53,812 nucleotides of DNA from Clostridia bacterium (GTDB taxonomy: Bacteria; Bacillota; Clostridia; Oscillospirales; CAG-272), in contig JAFQKA010000029.1 of assembly GCA_017397175.1 (NCBI GenBank), positions 1 to 53,812 on the forward strand, given 5' to 3'. Below, one piece after another: positions 51,489 to 53,812 of this stretch (positions are counted from its first letter, which is position 1; each line of letters begins with the position of its first letter). The notes below the pieces were generated by a model. That model made no database searches. It was not told where the DNA came from and saw nothing but the letters and a program-made list of their open reading frames with translations. A program made the position numbers and the translations under genes.

Positions 51489-51517
51489 AAAAAACGACGG
51501 CTGTGCCGTCGTTTTTT
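51489..51517. terminator. Bidirectional terminator of asd
   Basis: AAAAAACGACGGC / GCCGTCGTTTTTT, TGT loop. Same stem core as the terminator at 211-239. Confidence 0.9.
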
Positions 51518-51560
51518 CTCTTTGGTTTGGGGAGCCCGTGCCTCTTTTCAAAGGGCCTGG

Positions 51561-52424
51561 TCAATAAACCCATTTATTTGGGATAAAATGATCCGTGTAA
51601 ATTCCGTGGAGACCCAATTCTCTCCACTTTTCAAAGGTTGAGAGGTCGTTTACCGTGTGGGTGTAGACCACGACGCCAACGTCGGAAACCTGTGTGAGCA
51701 GTTCCTCGCTCAGCACGGTTTCGGGGATCGTCACCGCAAAGGGCTTTTGCTCGCAGATAAAGCTCGTAATCTCTCTGACAGGACTGTTCATGGCGTAAAG
51801 CGTGAGTATAACGTCATCAAAACCCAGCTCCCGTGCGGCTTTGTATTCCTCGTAGGAATAAGCCTGGGGAATAAAGCGATCCTTGCTCTCAAGAGTTGAC
51901 AGATGAGTGAGAAAGGGCAGATTTTCGCATTTTGCGTCGGTTATTATTCTGCAATCGGGGTGATCGTCGAGCCAAAGAACGAGCTTGTCAAGATCAAGCA
52001 GGGTAAGGTCGGCAAAGGCAGGTGATGCAAGAAATTCATCGTGTGTGAGCTGACCCTCTTCAAAGAGCATTCGATATGCCATCGACTCCCAATCGTGCAG
52101 GAGAACGTATTTTTCGTCCGAAGTGATCTGAAAATCAAGCTCTATCAGACGGAACCCGTTTGAATACGCGTTGTTTATCGCCTCAAGTGAATTGGTGAGA
52201 CGGTATCCGTATATCGAGCCGCCTGCGTGGGCGACCAGGGCAGGGTAGTCGGATTTGTCCCAAGCGTCGGAGACGTCTGGCAACGGCTCGGTGTCTGCGG
52301 GCGAGGTTTCGGTTATCTCCATTTGTGATTCCGCAGTATCGTGATTCTGTGGGTTTTCTTTTCCGCAAGCGCACAAAATGATGGCTGCGGCAGATAATAT
52401 GGCAACCAAATGCAAAAAACGCAT
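51561..52424 (-). CDS. Glycerophosphodiester phosphodiesterase-family lipoprotein
   Basis: 287 residues from ATG 52424 (GGGGGAG before it; an upstream ATG at 52484 lies in the promoter). Lipobox LCAC (Cys20), Glu/Thr-rich linker (25-60), then a GDPD barrel with AHAGGSIYGYRLTNS (HAG instead of HRG), IELDFQITSD (Glu/Asp metal ligands) and LLHDWES. It would hydrolyse glycerophosphodiesters at the outer membrane face. In this variant HAGG is typical, so it is probably active. Promoter immediately upstream. Confidence 0.9.
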   Translation of the reverse strand: MRFLHLVAILSAAAIILCACGKENPQNHDTAESQMEITETSPADTEPLPDVSDAWDKSDYPALVAHAGGSIYGYRLTNSLEAINNAYSNGFRLIELDFQITSDEKYVLLHDWESMAYRMLFEEGQLTHDEFLASPAFADLTLLDLDKLVLWLDDHPDCRIITDAKCENLPFLTHLSTLESKDRFIPQAYSYEEYKAARELGFDDVILTLYAMNSPVREITSFICEQKPFAVTIPETVLSEELLTQVSDVGVVVYTHTVNDLSTFEKWRELGLHGIYTDHFIPNKWVY

Positions 52425-52455
52425 ATTCTCCCCCTCGCTTGTCTGATTTTGTTTA

Positions 52456-52484
52456 ATTATAGCACAGGTTGTTCTTTTCGTCAA
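52456..52484 (-). promoter_or_regulatory. Sigma-A promoter of the GDPD lipoprotein gene
   Basis: Minus strand: TTGACG (52484-52479), 17 bp, TATAAT (52461-52456). Confidence 0.85.
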
Positions 52485-52488
52485 GTTC

Positions 52489-52529
52489 GATCAAAAAAAG
52501 CGATGGCAAATCCATCGCTTTTTTTGATC
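52489..52529 (-). terminator. Terminator of spoVT
   Basis: Perfect 18-bp stem GATCAAAAAAAGCGATGG with its complement, 5-nt loop; overlaps the spoVT stop codon and sits directly upstream of the GDPD promoter. Confidence 0.85.
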
Positions 52530-53082
52530 AAGATTCAAGCTGTCGTCCCAGAAAGGATGCGGCAGTTTGTATGAGCTTGGCCTCGATCTCTCCGCCGCTC
52601 ATCTGACCCTTTGCTCCGTCCTCGTTCATGACAGATGCGACACAGCCGATAATGTCACCCTCGGAAAGGATAGGCATGGCACAGCTGACGTAATGCGGCG
52701 CGCCGTCCGACGTTACGGGAATCTTTTCCGCGCCGTCGCGCCAGGTGTAGAGCGATCTGTTCTCGATCATTGACTCAAGCTCGCTTGAGAGAGCTTTTTC
52801 GGCGTATTCCTTTTTTGGCACGCCCGCGCAGGCGATGACCGCGTCTCTGTCGCAGATGACCACGGACAAAGAGCAGGTCTTGTGCAGGGTCTCGGCGTAC
52901 TGTCCCGCAAATTCGGTCAGCTCACCTATGGGCGAGTATTTTTTGAAAATGACCTCACCCTCGCGGTCCGTGAAAATTTCCAGCGGGTCGCCCTCGCGGA
53001 TGCGCATTGTGCGGCGTATCTCCTTGGGGATTACGACGCGGCCGAGATCGTCAATTCTTCTGACTATTCCTGTGGCTTTCAT
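52528..53082 (-). CDS. spoVT: Stage V sporulation protein T
   Basis: 184 residues. N-terminal AbrB-like DNA-binding domain (MKATGIVRRIDDLGRVVIP, EIRRTMRIREGDPLEIFTD) and C-terminal GAF-like domain (about 56-180; FAGQYAETLHKTCSLSVVI, MPILSEGDIIGCVASVM). SpoVT tunes sigma-G dependent genes in the forespore and affects germination. Its presence marks an endospore-forming lineage. AAGGAGA RBS; sigma-G-like promoter upstream. Confidence 0.95.
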   Translation of the reverse strand: MKATGIVRRIDDLGRVVIPKEIRRTMRIREGDPLEIFTDREGEVIFKKYSPIGELTEFAGQYAETLHKTCSLSVVICDRDAVIACAGVPKKEYAEKALSSELESMIENRSLYTWRDGAEKIPVTSDGAPHYVSCAMPILSEGDIIGCVASVMNEDGAKGQMSGGEIEAKLIQTAASFLGRQLES

Positions 53083-53117
53083 ATATAAATTCTCCTTGCT
53101 TTACAGATTTGCATAGT

Positions 53118-53147
53118 TAGTATCTGCAAAACAAGGGGATTTATACT
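53118..53147 (-). promoter_or_regulatory. Sigma-G-like promoter of spoVT
   Basis: Minus strand: AGTATA (53147-53142), 17 bp, GATACTA (53124-53118). Close to the Bacillus sigma-G pattern (TGAATA/GYATA, 17-18 bp, CATACTA). No good sigma-A boxes in the same region. Confidence 0.55.
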
Positions 53148-53287
53148 TGATATGCATTTTATAATTTTGAACGGTGCATAGAATTTTTAAATTCGGTGCG
53201 TTGCTTGAAAGGTTCTTTTTGGGGAAATCACCTAAAAGAACAGTCCATTTTTGTTTATGTCTACTTTTGTATAAATGTGTGTAAATA

Positions 53288-53316
53288 TTGACTTTTCTGT
53301 ATAAATATGTTACAAT
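53288..53316 (+). promoter_or_regulatory. Sigma-A promoter of the right-edge lipoprotein
   Basis: TTGACT (53288-53293), 17 bp, TACAAT (53311-53316). Confidence 0.75.
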
Positions 53317-53508
53317 TTAGTTGCGACACAATTTAATATTTACCATAACTGTCCCGATTGCGGAGAGCAGTTATCAAGCGAAACGCTCTTTGACCGTTAC
53401 AAACGACAGCATAAGTGCTGTCCCGAATGCGATACGGTGTTAGCACCCGACTCGCTGTATTGCCCCCATTGTGGGACAAAGCTGAATAACAGAAAGGATG
53501 AAAATACA
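53305..53508 (+). pseudogene. Start-less zinc-ribbon coding remnant in frame with the lipoprotein
   Basis: The frame is open from after TAA at 53302-53304 and continues without a stop into the lipoprotein gene. It codes YHNCPDCGEQLSSETL, HKCCPECDTVLAPDSL and YCPHCGTKLNN, i.e. three CPxC knuckles of a zinc-ribbon protein. No ATG, GTG or TTG precedes the first cysteines in this frame. Probably the tail of a truncated zinc-ribbon gene, or translated from a non-standard start (ATT at 53338); the promoter starts transcription right at its 5' edge. Confidence 0.5.
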
Positions 53509-53812
53509 ATGAAAAGATTATTTGCATTATTGATTACAATCATTATGGTGGCCTCTTTGGCAGCATGTGGCACCAACAATTCGAACACTAACGGAAACAA
53601 CAGCACAAACCCGCCCGCAAGCAGCACCGGTGATAATCAGCAGTCCGGAAACGAGTCCGGCAACAGCAACACCTCGCAAAGCGGCAATAACGCTGAGGCG
53701 GCTAAACTCACCGGCAAGATGAATATCATCGACCTTGACGACAGGGATCCCTCCGTTCTGCGCGGCGTAATCATCAAAGGCAACTGTGCCGGCACTGCGG
53801 ACGGCATCAACG
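53509..53812 (+). CDS. Lipoprotein, N-terminal part (runs off the window)
   Basis: 101 residues visible. Signal peptide with lipobox LAAC (about Cys20), then a long Asn/Ser/Gly/Gln-rich linker (21-65) and the start of a domain (KLTGKMNIIDLDDRDPSVL). ATG 53509; AAAGGA lies about 10 nt upstream. The frame is continuous with the zinc-ribbon segment before it, but the signal peptide at 53509 is a clear start. Function unknown. Confidence 0.8.
   Translation, partial: MKRLFALLITIIMVASLAACGTNNSNTNGNNSTNPPASSTGDNQQSGNESGNSNTSQSGNNAEAAKLTGKMNIIDLDDRDPSVLRGVIIKGNCAGTADGIN

Larger units (their letters stand above)
53083..53508. other. Stretch between spoVT and the right-edge lipoprotein gene
   Basis: 426 bp. 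It holds the spoVT promoter (53118-53147), an isolated hairpin GTTCTTTTTGG/CCTAAAAGAAC (53212-53241, one mismatch, not followed by a T run), a strong plus-strand promoter (53288-53316) and the start-less zinc-ribbon frame. Apart from these I see nothing assignable in the AT-rich 53148-53287 part. Confidence 0.7.

Overview
The window reads as a chromosomal segment of a spore-forming Clostridia-class Firmicute, probably a gut lineage. Supporting signs are SpoVT, a SpoIID-like protein paired with an Amidase_3 protein, strong AGGAGG-type ribosome binding sites, sigma-A style TTGACA/TATAAT promoters, a meso-DAP type MurE, DUF1292 and YpsA-like SLOG proteins, and a palindromic MITE-like repeat at the left edge of a kind common in gut Clostridia. 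TGA is a true stop codon here (ssb, for example, ends in TGA). No rRNA, tRNA, CRISPR array, insertion sequence or prophage was seen.

Layout. 1-1713: tail of an unknown gene, the repeat, and a secreted ricin-like/Ig-like/C39-like protein. 1865-3178: the rpsF-ssb-rpsR operon. 3284-7031: an exported esterase, a membrane-protein gene broken by an in-frame TGA, a D-2-hydroxyacid dehydrogenase and ychF. 7205-8134: a divergent XRE regulator / SLOG protein pair sharing an inverted-repeat operator candidate. 8262-11093: an orphan response regulator, HtrA and a second esterase. 11123-15615: an AbrB-like switch, RNase J behind a leader that can form a terminator, and a PrsA-like foldase. 15729-19934: zinc-ribbon protein, lepA-hemW, DUF1292. 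19956-20174: a probable 6S RNA, followed by a lipoprotein and a divergently placed 994-residue beta-helix lipoprotein with a palindromic operator candidate on its promoter. 24601-26951: a SpoIID-like/peptidoglycan-binding protein and an amidase, both without signal peptides. 27108-28556: pncB.

28750-42491 is the division and cell wall (dcw) cluster in the order mraZ-rsmH-ftsL-PBP-murE-murF-mraY-ftsW-murG-ftsQ-ftsZ. murD is missing from its usual place between mraY and ftsW, and murC, murB and ftsA are absent. Several gene junctions carry strong hairpins (before the PBP gene, murE and murF), and ftsZ has its own promoter with a 16-bp palindrome near the predicted start of transcription.

42588-53812: an isolated DUF4176 gene, DUF554-manA-LTA synthase-like operon, a flavodoxin, ligA-rsmI, asd, a GDPD lipoprotein, spoVT behind a sigma-G-like promoter, and at the right edge a lipoprotein gene continuous in frame with a start-less zinc-ribbon segment. 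The strongest candidates for undescribed biology are the regulatory RNA/DNA structures (rnj leader, murE/murF hairpins, ftsZ and beta-helix lipoprotein palindromes), the SLOG/XRE pair, the leaderless SpoIID/amidase pair, and the interrupted acyltransferase-like gene.
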